A stretch of 64,000 nt of DNA from Parietichytrium sp. I65-24A (lineage: Eukaryota; Sar; Bigyra; Thraustochytrida; Thraustochytriidae). Made by a program: the position numbers and the translations under genes. Numbering within the stretch: position 1 is the first letter of the stretch; every line of letters starts with the position of its first letter. Location: assembly GCA_012862575.1 (NCBI GenBank), contig BLSF01000018.1:253680-317679 (forward strand), in the 5' to 3' direction. Shown here piece by piece: positions 11,323 through 20,700 of the stretch. The notes below the pieces were generated by a model, which was not told the DNA's origin, searched no databases, and saw only the letters and a program-made list of their open reading frames with translations.

Positions 11323-11413
11323 GATTATACACATCTCCAGGTGAGTGTGGAGCTGGATCTACTGCTAAGAAAATGAAGTGCTCAAAAACACGAACATCCG
11401 AATATTGCCAAGA
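10523..11413 (-). CDS. STAND NTPase paralogue, beta-propeller end only (5' lost at assembly gap)
   Basis: The minus frame is open from the N at 11414 down to a stop at 10523-10525. It encodes the last 297 residues or so of a propeller protein. The C-terminal 190 or so residues are identical to the full-length gene at 11561-14206. The upstream portion is clearly a different but homologous sequence: for example FEHFIFLAVD where the other has SGHFIFLRKY, and LFRRMEG where the other has FVRRMDG. Substitutions and indels keep the frame open, so this is a true coding paralogue or strongly diverged allele, not a simple copy. The NTPase domain is missing only because the contig ends here. It converges on the HNH gene with about 115 bp between the stops. 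Confidence 0.75.
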   Translation of the reverse strand, partial: SWQYSDVRVFEHFIFLAVDPAPHSPGDVYNLEIWDARFNKLFRRMEGCTPDGPIHRDHFVQVVERKVYSRCDEDEDEEDRDYHFEDTPLLWNWRTGTLVKTLQVHVGGAGVKDLSDTAMASCGRPSRVCDLESGKIVFRANISGRFMKLVGDDYLIVSGTRKSCERTVRVYNWRTSMLVWSRKGFVEALDRTFVLLWRKTDFRVVPCQCLIECWDLKNLCFVGSFDTGLNYTHFKCIHGGITVSRLIGDTGPCIKGLIYDISLMRNNQSQMFENPDNNYSRIRPRAAKYIEDRNKI

Positions 11414-11414
11414 N
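11414..11414. other. Single-N assembly join
   Basis: One undetermined base. The sequence immediately to its right (from 11415) restarts at the position equivalent to 10377. It is most likely a scaffold join of unknown true length inside a tandem or allelic duplication. Confidence 0.85.
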
Positions 11415-12365
11415 ATTGGGAAATGGTATCTGTGGGACTGCCTGAACTAGAAAAGGGGGAGCTGGAGAAGAAGGATTGGGTCAAATGGAAAGAACTCGTC
11501 GATTTAGGCAAGAGGATTTGTGGCACTCAAGAATAAAGAACAACACCAATTTTTAACCTCTCAGATTTTGTTCCGATCCTCGATATACTTTGCCGCTCGT
11601 GGACGAATACGGCTGTAATTGTTGTCTGGGTTCTCAAACATTTGGCTCTGATTGTTTCTCATCAAAGAAATGTCATAGATAAGCCCTTTGATGCACGGTC
11701 CAGTATCGCCGATTAGTCGTGACACCGTTATCCCACCGTGAATGCACTTAAAGTGTGTGTAATTTAATCCCGTGTCGAAACTTCCGACGAAGCACAGGTT
11801 TTTCAAATCCCAGCATTCTATCAGGCATTGACATGGGACAACCCTAAAGTCGGTCTTACGCCAAAGTAACACAAAAGTACGGTCTAAAGCTTCAACGAAA
11901 CCCTTGCGAGACCACACGAGCATGCTGGTCCGCCAGTTGTAGACTCGAACTGTTCTCTCACAACTTTTTCGTGTCCCCGATACGATGAGGTAGTCATCGC
12001 CGACCAACTTCATAAAACGTCCGCTTATGTTCGCTCGAAACACAATTTTGCCGCTCTCCAAATCACAGACTCGTGACGGTCTACCACAGCTTGCCATCGC
12101 AGTGTCAGACAAGTCCTTCACGAACCCACCACCATCATGCACTTGAAGTGTTTTAACCAACGTGCCTGTGCGCCAGTTCCAGAGAAGAGGAGTGGCTTCA
12201 AAATGGTAATTTCTGTCCTCCTCATCTTCATCTTCATCACAACGGGAATAAACCTTGCGTTCTACAACCTGCACAAGGTAATCGCCGTGGATGGCTCCAA
12301 CAAAGCGTTCGAAGAAACCGTCCATTCTTCGAACAAACTTGTTGAAACGTGCGTCCCAAATTTCA
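11415..12365. repeat. Direct repeat R2, copy B
   Basis: Second copy of R2 (see 10377-11322). It begins abruptly within the HNH C-terminal coding sequence and continues into the full-length STAND gene. Confidence 0.9.
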
Positions 12366-14206
12366 AGCACGTCATCGCCATATTTCCTCAGAAAAATGAA
12401 ATGTCCGGAGACTTTTACACTGGTGACGCGCCAAAACGGCGCACTAGAATCAACGGCGACCTCATTCAATGTCTTTGTCAGAACTGGAGCAGGTATGGCT
12501 CTGGGCCACAATTGAGTTTTACGAAGAAAGCAGTGTTTCACAAAAGCGCCTCCATCAATTGTATCGACACAGTGAAAGTGCGGATCGCGATTCGGCATCC
12601 TCCACATCTTTCGTATCGCAGACCGCACCGGGAGATCGGGATAGGCAATTTGAAGACCTTCATTGAACTCCTCTCGAGGCGATGTTTCTCGATACGACCG
12701 AAGCATTGGATGGTCGAGATCTTTGATTCGCGTAACAAGATGAAGCCCGAGCCGTTCAGGAAACTCTTCAAGGTCCTCCAAGCCAAAATCGATGACGCGA
12801 ATGACGTCCGTCGCACGGATATCTGATCCGCTTTTGTGGTTGTACAGGTTGTCAGCAACCGCCACAAGATCCCTCGCGCGCGACGGATCGGCGATGCACG
12901 CGGAGACCCATTCATAGTCCAGTAAGAGTTCCGTTGCCTCATTCCAATTTTGGGTCATGCACAGTTGGTAAAACAGCTCGGAAAGTGAAGTCGGAGACCA
13001 TTTGTCCTTGAGCATCGCCGAAGAGAGGGCTTTATGCCCAAGACTTGCTTGAACATTGAGCGGTATACCCTCCACCGTCCTACCAGCCAGCCGACGATTT
13101 TGCGCGGCCGCGCATACCCGTGGGTGGCACAGCTTGACAGTCGCCTTCTCCGAGCAGTGGGATAAAATCCACGCAGCGGATTCCAAAAAGGCATCAACAT
13201 CCAGCTCGCCGAGAATTGGTACAAGGAGGGATGCATCGATCGGGCCCCGAGAGGCTGCAAAACACGCAAGCAAAATTTCGTACGTTCCATGATCCCCACC
13301 GACGGTGTGTTTGTGAAATCGACTCAATATGCGGCTATAGTCTGCCCGAAGAGAGAGCGGAACGGAGTCTTTGGCCTCCCAGAGGTCATCCAGCGTAATT
13401 GATCGAAGCTCCGCATCGCGAATGAGATCCCGAGCTTTATGAGCACAGAACTGAATATCATCATCTTCTGCAACAGCCGCCAGAGCCTTGTTTGCGTACG
13501 AGACGTCTTCCTCGGAGGCAAGGAAAGGCTCAAGAATCGATTCCCAACAGCGCACCACATCAGGTCTTGTGTTTTCGGCGGTCAACTCCCAGGTCTTTCC
13601 AAGAGAGCGTTGCAAAGAAGGGATTGGGCTAAAGGAGACGAGAAGCCCAAGCCAGTCGGGGGTCTCCCGGTCCCAGACTTTGGAAAGAATTTCCAGCAAG
13701 CTCGATCGATCGGTTGCGTCGACTTGATCCACGCCATCCAAGAGCACCAGAACCCGCCGTCGAGGTTTGGGCATGCATGTGCAGGGCTGGGCAATCAGTT
13801 GGCGAAACATGCGCTCTAGATTCCCGTCAAACTCGTCAGTGTCTTTCGTGAGTGGTGCGCTGCGAAACGTGTCAAACATTGAAGAGAGCTGGAAGGCGAG
13901 GGACAAGAGGCACGCTTTGAGCGAGGGCTCGCCTTCGAAGAGATGAACGGCCGTCAAAAACGGCGCATTGTCTCCGTGCAGCTGCGACATTATCACAGAC
14001 TTGCCACTGCCCGGGTATCCAACGAGGCCAGCTACGCGCGATAGGCGCACACTGTCGGCATCTGTGGCCCACGCCTCCACCTCTCGAAAGAGCCACGCTC
14101 GCGTGCCGTCCACATACTCGCTCGCCTTTTCGTTCACCAGGTCCAGCTGCGCGTGTGAGACCTCCTCTGCTTCGGTCTCTGTCCATTCCACTCTCGCACG
14201 TTTCAT
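11561..14206 (-). CDS. STAND/NACHT-like P-loop NTPase with C-terminal beta-propeller
   Basis: 881 residues from ATG 14206. After a short N-terminal region, residues 34-70 read DGTRAWLFREVEAW, then the Walker A motif GYPGSGKS (63-70). Walker B is RVLVLLDGVDQVD (151-163). The segment SLAFQLSSM (102-110) and a sensor-like LVSFSPIP fit the NACHT/STAND fold of NWD1, TANC and NPHP3-type proteins. A helical middle region follows. From about residue 610 there are WD-like blades (LEIWDARFNK, LLWNWRTGTL, VYNWRTSMLVW, IECWDLKN). STAND proteins are generally switch ATPases in which the repeat domain senses a ligand and oligomerisation activates an N-terminal effector. Here almost no N-terminal effector is present, so the partner might be encoded separately; the convergent HNH gene is a candidate (inference). 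Its 3' end is duplicated at 10523-11413. Confidence 0.85.
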   Translation of the reverse strand: MKRARVEWTETEAEEVSHAQLDLVNEKASEYVDGTRAWLFREVEAWATDADSVRLSRVAGLVGYPGSGKSVIMSQLHGDNAPFLTAVHLFEGEPSLKACLLSLAFQLSSMFDTFRSAPLTKDTDEFDGNLERMFRQLIAQPCTCMPKPRRRVLVLLDGVDQVDATDRSSLLEILSKVWDRETPDWLGLLVSFSPIPSLQRSLGKTWELTAENTRPDVVRCWESILEPFLASEEDVSYANKALAAVAEDDDIQFCAHKARDLIRDAELRSITLDDLWEAKDSVPLSLRADYSRILSRFHKHTVGGDHGTYEILLACFAASRGPIDASLLVPILGELDVDAFLESAAWILSHCSEKATVKLCHPRVCAAAQNRRLAGRTVEGIPLNVQASLGHKALSSAMLKDKWSPTSLSELFYQLCMTQNWNEATELLLDYEWVSACIADPSRARDLVAVADNLYNHKSGSDIRATDVIRVIDFGLEDLEEFPERLGLHLVTRIKDLDHPMLRSYRETSPREEFNEGLQIAYPDLPVRSAIRKMWRMPNRDPHFHCVDTIDGGAFVKHCFLRKTQLWPRAIPAPVLTKTLNEVAVDSSAPFWRVTSVKVSGHFIFLRKYGDDVLEIWDARFNKFVRRMDGFFERFVGAIHGDYLVQVVERKVYSRCDEDEDEEDRNYHFEATPLLWNWRTGTLVKTLQVHDGGGFVKDLSDTAMASCGRPSRVCDLESGKIVFRANISGRFMKLVGDDYLIVSGTRKSCERTVRVYNWRTSMLVWSRKGFVEALDRTFVLLWRKTDFRVVPCQCLIECWDLKNLCFVGSFDTGLNYTHFKCIHGGITVSRLIGDTGPCIKGLIYDISLMRNNQSQMFENPDNNYSRIRPRAAKYIEDRNKI

Positions 14207-14859
14207 TCCGTGCTGTGTGTATCTGTGTTTTGTGTACTACTCAGTCTACTCGGTAGCGAGGACGGAGGAAGAAAGGAAAAGGGCTACTCGAGTACGGTAC
14301 TGAGTACAAAAAAAAAGGAAATTAGATTGAACAGGTGTTTGCTATGAGTATCCATCCCATAGTTGTTCTTTTGATCAGTTTTGATAGTCAAAATGATAAG
14401 GTATCTCCGAACTACTCGCTTACATTCAGGAGCTCATGATCGCTCCTCCACCACCACCACTTGGCTCCATCTGCAGCGGCGGTAGAGCGTACGACTGTGG
14501 CGGCAGCAACACCACCACTACCAAGTTGCACAACTGAGCTGCTTCAGTCCTGATTTTTTTTTGGAAGATCCGCTGCTCGCTACCGTTACGACGTGGCCTC
14601 CGTACAAAATGATCATGGAGTATAGAAGGGGGACAATCTCGTCCCAACCAGCGCAGAATTTAAAAAAATACACCGAAAAGGTTGACTATCGCAGAGGAGG
14701 ACAGAAACGCTCCACGCATGGCTCCCTTTATACTTATCAGCAGTTTTTCGAGCCTTTCTTAGCCTGTGAAGATGCCCCACGGAGTTCCGATCCATCGTGT
14801 CTCACATAAACCCAGAATCAGACCTTCTCTACACAGCGTCGATGGAGATAGCAAAACCT
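14207..14859. other. Intergenic spacer
   Basis: This lies between the 5' end of the STAND gene and the 3' end of the methyltransferase gene. It has a CCACCACCA run (14444-14460) and several short frames without motifs. I see no supported gene. Confidence 0.6.
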
Positions 14860-15705
14860 TTACATGGTCATTTCATACAGTTCAAGCTGCTCATTTTGAG
14901 GGCCAACTCTCTTATCGAGGACCTTCCACTTAATGCCGACTTTAGTGCAATATTCGAGAAACTCGTCAACGCCGTCCTTTTTCCGTCTTTCGATCGAATT
15001 GAGAGTTAGTGTATGTCCCGGCTTGGTAATGCGCACGATGCAGTCTGCCAGTTCGCGCCACGAGTCTCCATACAGCTCTTCATAGACACAATCAGAGATC
15101 AGAATCAAGTCCATGGGGTTCTCCTCCATGGAACCCAGTTGCTCCTCGGGCTCGTACCAGTCCAGCGTTTCAACCGCAGGCGGCCCACACGACTCAAACA
15201 CAGCCGCGTTCTTCTCCAGATTCTTCTTAATCAGCAGCGGCAGAGGCTCCTGCTCCGTGATGCTAACCTCCCCAGCTCCTAGCAACTTGGCCGCCATTCC
15301 CGGCACACCGAGTCCAGCTCCGAGCTCCACAACCCTTGAAGACGGGCTGAGCTGTACATTGTCGCGCATGTAGTCACACAAAAGCAGCGCCGCTGGCCAG
15401 ACTACGGTTCCGGCCCAGCACGCACCAGAGAACACGGGCTGGATTTCAAATTCAGAGAACATAAGCTCCAACTCCAAAGCATGCTTGCCCCAGAGGTCCA
15501 CGTTGCAGTGTTTTATGCCTGCAGACACCAGTTTCGCCGACGCCGCCACTCTCGCCATCAGGTCCTCCTCGCATTCTCCACTTTTGCGCTCCACCAGCGA
15601 GTACCGCACCCCTGGGTACTGCTGTGGCTCCTCGCACTTTTCACCTCGCTCATTCCCGTCCCCGCCTTCTGGCACTCCAAGCTGCAGCTCGCCATTGCCT
15701 TCCAT
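14860..15705 (-). CDS. Family-16 (METTL21/EEF2KMT-like) protein methyltransferase
   Basis: 281 residues from ATG 15705. The open frame extends upstream to 15909, but only through a TTG and low-quality sequence. The SAM-binding motif I is VVELGAGLGVPG (125-136). It is preceded by the family's typical WPAALLLCDYM segment (103-113) and followed by the acidic strand-2 residue in TEQEP and the post-motif LISDCVYEELYG (Asp about 205). This arrangement is that of the Methyltransf_16 seven-strand lysine methyltransferases that modify elongation factors, chaperones and other proteins. The substrate cannot be told from sequence. The gene is single-exon. Confidence 0.85.
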   Translation of the reverse strand: MEGNGELQLGVPEGGDGNERGEKCEEPQQYPGVRYSLVERKSGECEEDLMARVAASAKLVSAGIKHCNVDLWGKHALELELMFSEFEIQPVFSGACWAGTVVWPAALLLCDYMRDNVQLSPSSRVVELGAGLGVPGMAAKLLGAGEVSITEQEPLPLLIKKNLEKNAAVFESCGPPAVETLDWYEPEEQLGSMEENPMDLILISDCVYEELYGDSWRELADCIVRITKPGHTLTLNSIERRKKDGVDEFLEYCTKVGIKWKVLDKRVGPQNEQLELYEMTM

Positions 15706-16618
15706 CTCCTGCGCCGCTCTTTTATCGTAATGTAACGTAATGTAACGTGTTCGCAACGGACGGGAACGGGCGGTGCACTGCCGTGAATGCCGGGATCTTG
15801 TACACCGCAGAAGGCTTACGTGAGGGACTGATTGCTCGCACTTTTGGCTGAATTGCCTGAATATGGTTGGTCCCGTGAAGAGGGAGCAAAATAGAACAAA
15901 ATAGAACAAAATGGGACCGGATGGGAGGGACTACCAGGTACAGTCGTCAATCATCGCAATGCAGACAGTCAGCGGAGCACACAGAGGTTGAACGCAACGA
16001 GCGCACAGAGTGCACGCGTGCGTGCTGCATATGATCCACCGATCAAATTAGCTGTACGTTCACTCACTCACTCATCCATCCATCCATCCATCGATCAGAT
16101 CGGCTTTGGATACCATCGTTGAATTGCAGCAAGCAGCGTGTCGCAGGCGTGCGTTCGTTCGTTCGTTCAAAGCATCCATCAGCGCACCTTCGAAAGCCGA
16201 CCGAGACTCGCCCCAACCGCCCAACCGCTTTCCGCTTTCACCGTCCGTGCATCAAAAGACAAAAGACGATAACTTTGCCATCTTTGTTCTTATTCACAAT
16301 CAACACCAATCAATCAATCAACCAAAAACAAACAGTTTCTTACTGTTATTCTAATCAAAACTCTATGTACCCGTACTTCCATCAATCAAACCACAACAAC
16401 AAATCAATCAATCAAAATTCTTCATTGAACGAGGTGTGTACTCGCAGTGCAATACCTCACTAACCTCCACATAGCGGAAACATTAAGAGGCGCTGGTCAG
16501 CAGCGCACATCGGAACGGGCAAAACGTTGTTCGCGAGAAAAGAGATAAAGAGATAAACAGGGAAACAGAGAAAGAGAGACAGACAGACAGACAGACAGAG
16601 ATAGATAGATATAGATAG
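15706..16618. other. Intergenic spacer between divergent genes
   Basis: It separates the 5' ends of the methyltransferase (minus) and the 16619 gene (plus), so both promoters should lie here. It contains CATC repeats (about 16072-16092), GTTC and AATC repeats, and a GACA/GATA microsatellite (16573-16620) directly before the start codon of the plus gene. No TATA element is clear. Confidence 0.5.
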
Positions 16619-17248
16619 ATGGAGAGAGAGATGGAGATGAAGATGGAGATTGGGGACGATGCGAGGACGCAGGTGTGGCTGGCGGTCCGGCAGGACAACA
16701 CGGCGTTCGAGGCAGAAAAGATTCTGCGAGTGAAGATGGTGAAGGCAGAGGGGCGCGTGGACGAAGATTGTGTTGAAGAGGCGAAGAGTGCCGTGAGGAG
16801 AGCGCTCGCAAGAGGGGAGCTTCTCGCGGCCAGAAGGGAGATGCGCCGAACTTGGCGAGCGTTTGCTGGGTTTGCGGCGGTTGCCATGCTCGTGGCGGTC
16901 TTGCTCATGGTTTTAGTGGCTGTGCGGACGGGGCCGGTCATCATTCGGGTGGGCCTTGTGATTGTGATGGCTTCTTGTGTTCTTTCGTCGACGGCCTGCT
17001 TCTCAAAGTACGGGAAGAGACTGGCACAATATCGCACAGAGTGCTGTCGGGCCCTTTCCTCAGACCGAGTCAACAGTGCCCTTTCGGGTCCTCTGAACAA
17101 CCAGCTTGTTGACGTGATCAAAGAAAAGCGCAGGATGCGCCCATTCACCATTTGTACCCTTTATTGGTGTGTGGAGCCAGGAAACTCGCTCTCCAAAGCC
17201 GAGGATGGAATCCTTGTATCAATTCCCATCGCCATGCCTATTAATTAA
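16619..17248 (+). CDS. Hypothetical two-helix membrane protein
   Basis: 209 residues. The start ATG lies at the end of a GATA repeat; several Met codons in the first 9 residues make the exact start uncertain. The N-terminal part is charged and helical. Two adjacent hydrophobic segments follow at about residues 80-102 (FAGFAAVAMLVAVLLMVLVAV) and 107-127. The C-terminal 80 residues are soluble and contain several Cys and basic residues. Codon usage resembles the neighbours, and the frame on the opposite strand (low-complexity Ser/Leu) is its shadow. I recognise no family. A hairpin-type membrane protein of the endomembrane system is a guess. Confidence 0.65.
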   Translation: MEREMEMKMEIGDDARTQVWLAVRQDNTAFEAEKILRVKMVKAEGRVDEDCVEEAKSAVRRALARGELLAARREMRRTWRAFAGFAAVAMLVAVLLMVLVAVRTGPVIIRVGLVIVMASCVLSSTACFSKYGKRLAQYRTECCRALSSDRVNSALSGPLNNQLVDVIKEKRRMRPFTICTLYWCVEPGNSLSKAEDGILVSIPIAMPIN

Positions 17249-17734
17249 AGGCCGCGAGCCTTGGCGGGTGGCTAAAGAATGTGCGCCAGGTCTTCCCCAC
17301 CAAAAACCAAAGGCTAGCGACGAAATGAAACGAACCCAAGCTTGAAAAGTTCTTGCAAACTCTATTTAATCAAAAAACCAAAATCTGCAAAACTTGTTTG
17401 TTTGTTTGTACAATTTAAGTATGTTCATTTATATTCTCAAAAAAGTGGCGACTTTTGCCACCAAACTTGGTGCCGCCCAGCAACAACAGCACGCCTTTGT
17501 CATCAGTGAGTAGACTGAGCTGGTCACACTCCAAATGCCCCATCAAATGCTACACATTAAAAGCCTGCAAATGCGAGAGATCCCACAATAGCTTCTGCGG
17601 AAGGTGCACGCCAATGAGATCAAGCATCACACACACACACACACACACAAACAAACAGGAGAAGATCAGTGAATGATTTTAAGTAAGCTATAGTCCACCA
17701 TCATACACCGAAAACAAACGAGAAAAAAATAAAT
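17249..17734. other. Intergenic spacer between convergent genes
   Basis: AT-rich 3' flanks with TTTG repeats (about 17396-17410), a CA dinucleotide run (17629-17649) and AATAAA-like sequence near 17727. I see no gene. Confidence 0.6.
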
Positions 17735-20700
17735 TCACCTTTTCGCAGTAAAGGCCTGCTCTGCATCTTTGACGTTGGGCTTGACATTGAAGGCGCTGTC
17801 AAACCCATAATCAAAGACCGGATTCGTCTTGCTCGTGCCAGGATTTGCTTGGGCCGCCTTTGTCACAACGTCCTCCAACCAGTCCTGAATTGTGCCGACC
17901 ATGTTCTCCATTCCGCTCTTGGACCCAGCCAAGGACTGCGCCAGCAGCATCTCGGCCGTCATTGATTTGGGCCGCGGGGTATTCAACACGCTCATCTTCC
18001 GAGACCCTCTAAACAGACGCTTGATTTTACCCACACGGCCTTTACCTTCCTTCTTCGGGACTTCCGGGGCGGCAACCGCACCCAGGGTCGGAGCCTCCAG
18101 CTTTTTAAAGACCGCCTTCTTCTGCTTGATAAGCAGATCGCTCAAAGCTTTGACTTCCGAACTGGTGAGCTGAATCAGCCACCGCGTGTACAAGGCGTCC
18201 TTGTTCTTCCGAGAGCTCTTCTTGCTCTCCTCCTGGTCTCGCTCCCAGGCACACTCAAACTGCAGAATTTTGTTCTCAACAAATTCGGAGGATGAGAATT
18301 CGCTTTTGACCTTGTCCGACATGTTGATGTAAAACTTGCCGTTGCGAAATTGCAAGCCTGGGCCACTCCACGACGTTGGGGTTGACGATGGCGGAGGAAA
18401 TGCTTTCATTTGATTTTTTACCAGCACAAACAAAGGCTGATGGCATTTCGCGCACCAGGCGCCTTCGAGTGTGCTCCTCTCCGCCTGACAAGTTGGGCAG
18501 GTCACCACGGTCTCAGTCGGTGAGGATTCGCTTCGCTCGCTAAAAGTACGGCTGCTCCGGCGACCAATGTCTCGATCCATATCCTCAAGGAGCTTCTTAA
18601 TATCCTCGGGATCAAGCTTGCCTTCTTCCAACAGTCGTGGCCATTGCTTCATCTGCTCTCTAGCGGACTCGGTAGGGGTATTCATTTCAGCCTTGTTTAA
18701 CTTAAGCTGCGTGCCCGTAATCGTTTGCTGACGCTGCAGCGTGTGCGGACTCTCCGCTTCTGCCTTCTCCAGTTCTTCCACGCGCCTTTCAATGTTCCCC
18801 TGTTGCCATAACATGACAGGAGAATTCATCATCTCAGTAGTACGTCTTCTCAACTCAGCCGTCAGTTTTTCGAATCCTAACTTTGGATCCTTGGTGAATT
18901 CCCGGACGTCAGAGCCCAGCTTTTGGGCTCCTCCGTTCGCGAAAAAGTCTCTAACATCACTAAAAAACTTTGTAGCCTTCTCGGACAATCCTGCCGTAAA
19001 TTCTTGCCAGGATTTCTGTATTGTTGAGCGCACCTGATCAGTCTGTACCCGCATCGCTTCCCAGCGAGCCATCTCGCGAGAGTACTTGGCTTGAAAGAGT
19101 TGGTAGATCTCCTCTCTCCGGTCGTCATCCACCTCTTCGCCGTTTTCTTCCAGACGACGCACTTCCTTCTCCGTCGCTTCTTCAGTGCGCTTTTCAATAT
19201 CTAAAACGTACCGCTTCGTGCGGGCTTCTGGGTCGTCGTCATCGATGTCACTCTCCTCTTCCTCGCGGTCCGATTCACTCTCCTCGTCTTCATCGTCAGA
19301 GTTCACAGCCGAGCTACGCGTTTTCACACTTTTTGTGGCCTGCCGCCTAATTGTGAGAACCCTGTCCAGCTTCTGAAACTCTTCCTCTTCAACGGCTTTC
19401 AGAGCAGCCTCCGCTTTTTCTTGCGAATCAGTCCTCTTATTGCGATTCTTCAGGTTGCGAAGTTTCCTGATCGCTACCACCATCCGAGCAAAGGACTGAA
19501 GCTTGATGATGGCTGCGCGTTTGGCGCGACCATTCCGCACGTCGCGAAGGATGACGAGGAACCGGGCGGCACAGTACATCTTGGTAATCACGCGGCGACC
19601 AATGAGTTTGATGTAATACATGCGGAATCGCTCAATGATTTCTTCGCGCTCCTTCTTTAGGCTTCCCCAAGATTCTGCTTTCTGCAAAATGCCATCCAGC
19701 ACTGCAATGTCCCCAGCACGAAAGAAGACCTTGCTGTGGCCCAACTTGTAGGCGCTACGTTCCACTCGAAATGCATAAAACAGAGACTGTACAAAACCCT
19801 TGTTCTTTCGCATCAAGCTCTGGCTGTCATCGCCCTTGGCTTTTTTAAACCGCTTGGTTGCGCTTTCGGGGAGAATTTTCATGTAGGTTTCCATGAGCGA
19901 CTCGTAGCTCATGCGAGTGGGAAACCCGCTGCGGAGAACAAGTGCCGTCTGCGGGATGCTCAGGTGCTTGAGCTGATGAGCGACGTAGGCGCGAGAAAAC
20001 CACTTACTTCCTCTTTGCATGGACTCATTCGGCTTCACGCAGCGAATGAACGAGCAGGCTGTCCCCTCAAGGGTCTCCAGCAACGAGAGAATCTGGCCGC
20101 GAAATTGCTTAACAATCGACCTATGGACCGGGCGACCTCGAGCTGCAGACTGTTCTGCAGCAAGCTGCTTGAACACGGGGCCTAAAATTGGCGATCCGGT
20201 GGAGCTGAAAAGGTTGTTTACTTCAGTCGGAAGGGAATCGTTGTTCTTCTCGATGAAGCTTCCCACGGTATAGGTCACTGTCCCAGCATAGTGCTTGATG
20301 ATAAAGTTCTCATGTGCGTCCTTGGGATGCGGCCTTATGAAGTTGGGGTGCTTGTCGTACTTTGTATGAAGAAGTTTGAGCATCTTAACATCGGAAGGCT
20401 GCAACTCTCGACACTGAAGATCGATGTCTACTAAAATAGCGTCCTTATCCTCGCGCGCTAAATCCCCAGAATTTGAGTTTTTTAGTCTTCCCGCAAGTAG
20501 GGTCATCGTCGTCTCGTTTCCTGGAGGTACCTTCATTTGGGATCTGTCAACCAAGAGCCCTTCGCGCTCATAGAGACTGAGTTCGCCTTCAAATACCTTG
20601 CGGTTGAAGGTAGACTGCAGAGACTCGTTGGTAAAATTGATGAGTAGCTGTTCAAACCCGTTGCGCTTAAAGCTCTCAAACCCGAAAATATCCAATACAC

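Noticed and set aside
12137-12826. 229-residue plus-strand frame inside the STAND gene
   Set aside because: Antisense shadow. The minus strand has Walker motifs and WD-like blades.
16483-17151. 222-residue minus-strand frame
   Set aside because: Its Ser/Leu/Ile low-complexity end comes from the GACA/GATA microsatellite. The plus frame has clear membrane helices.
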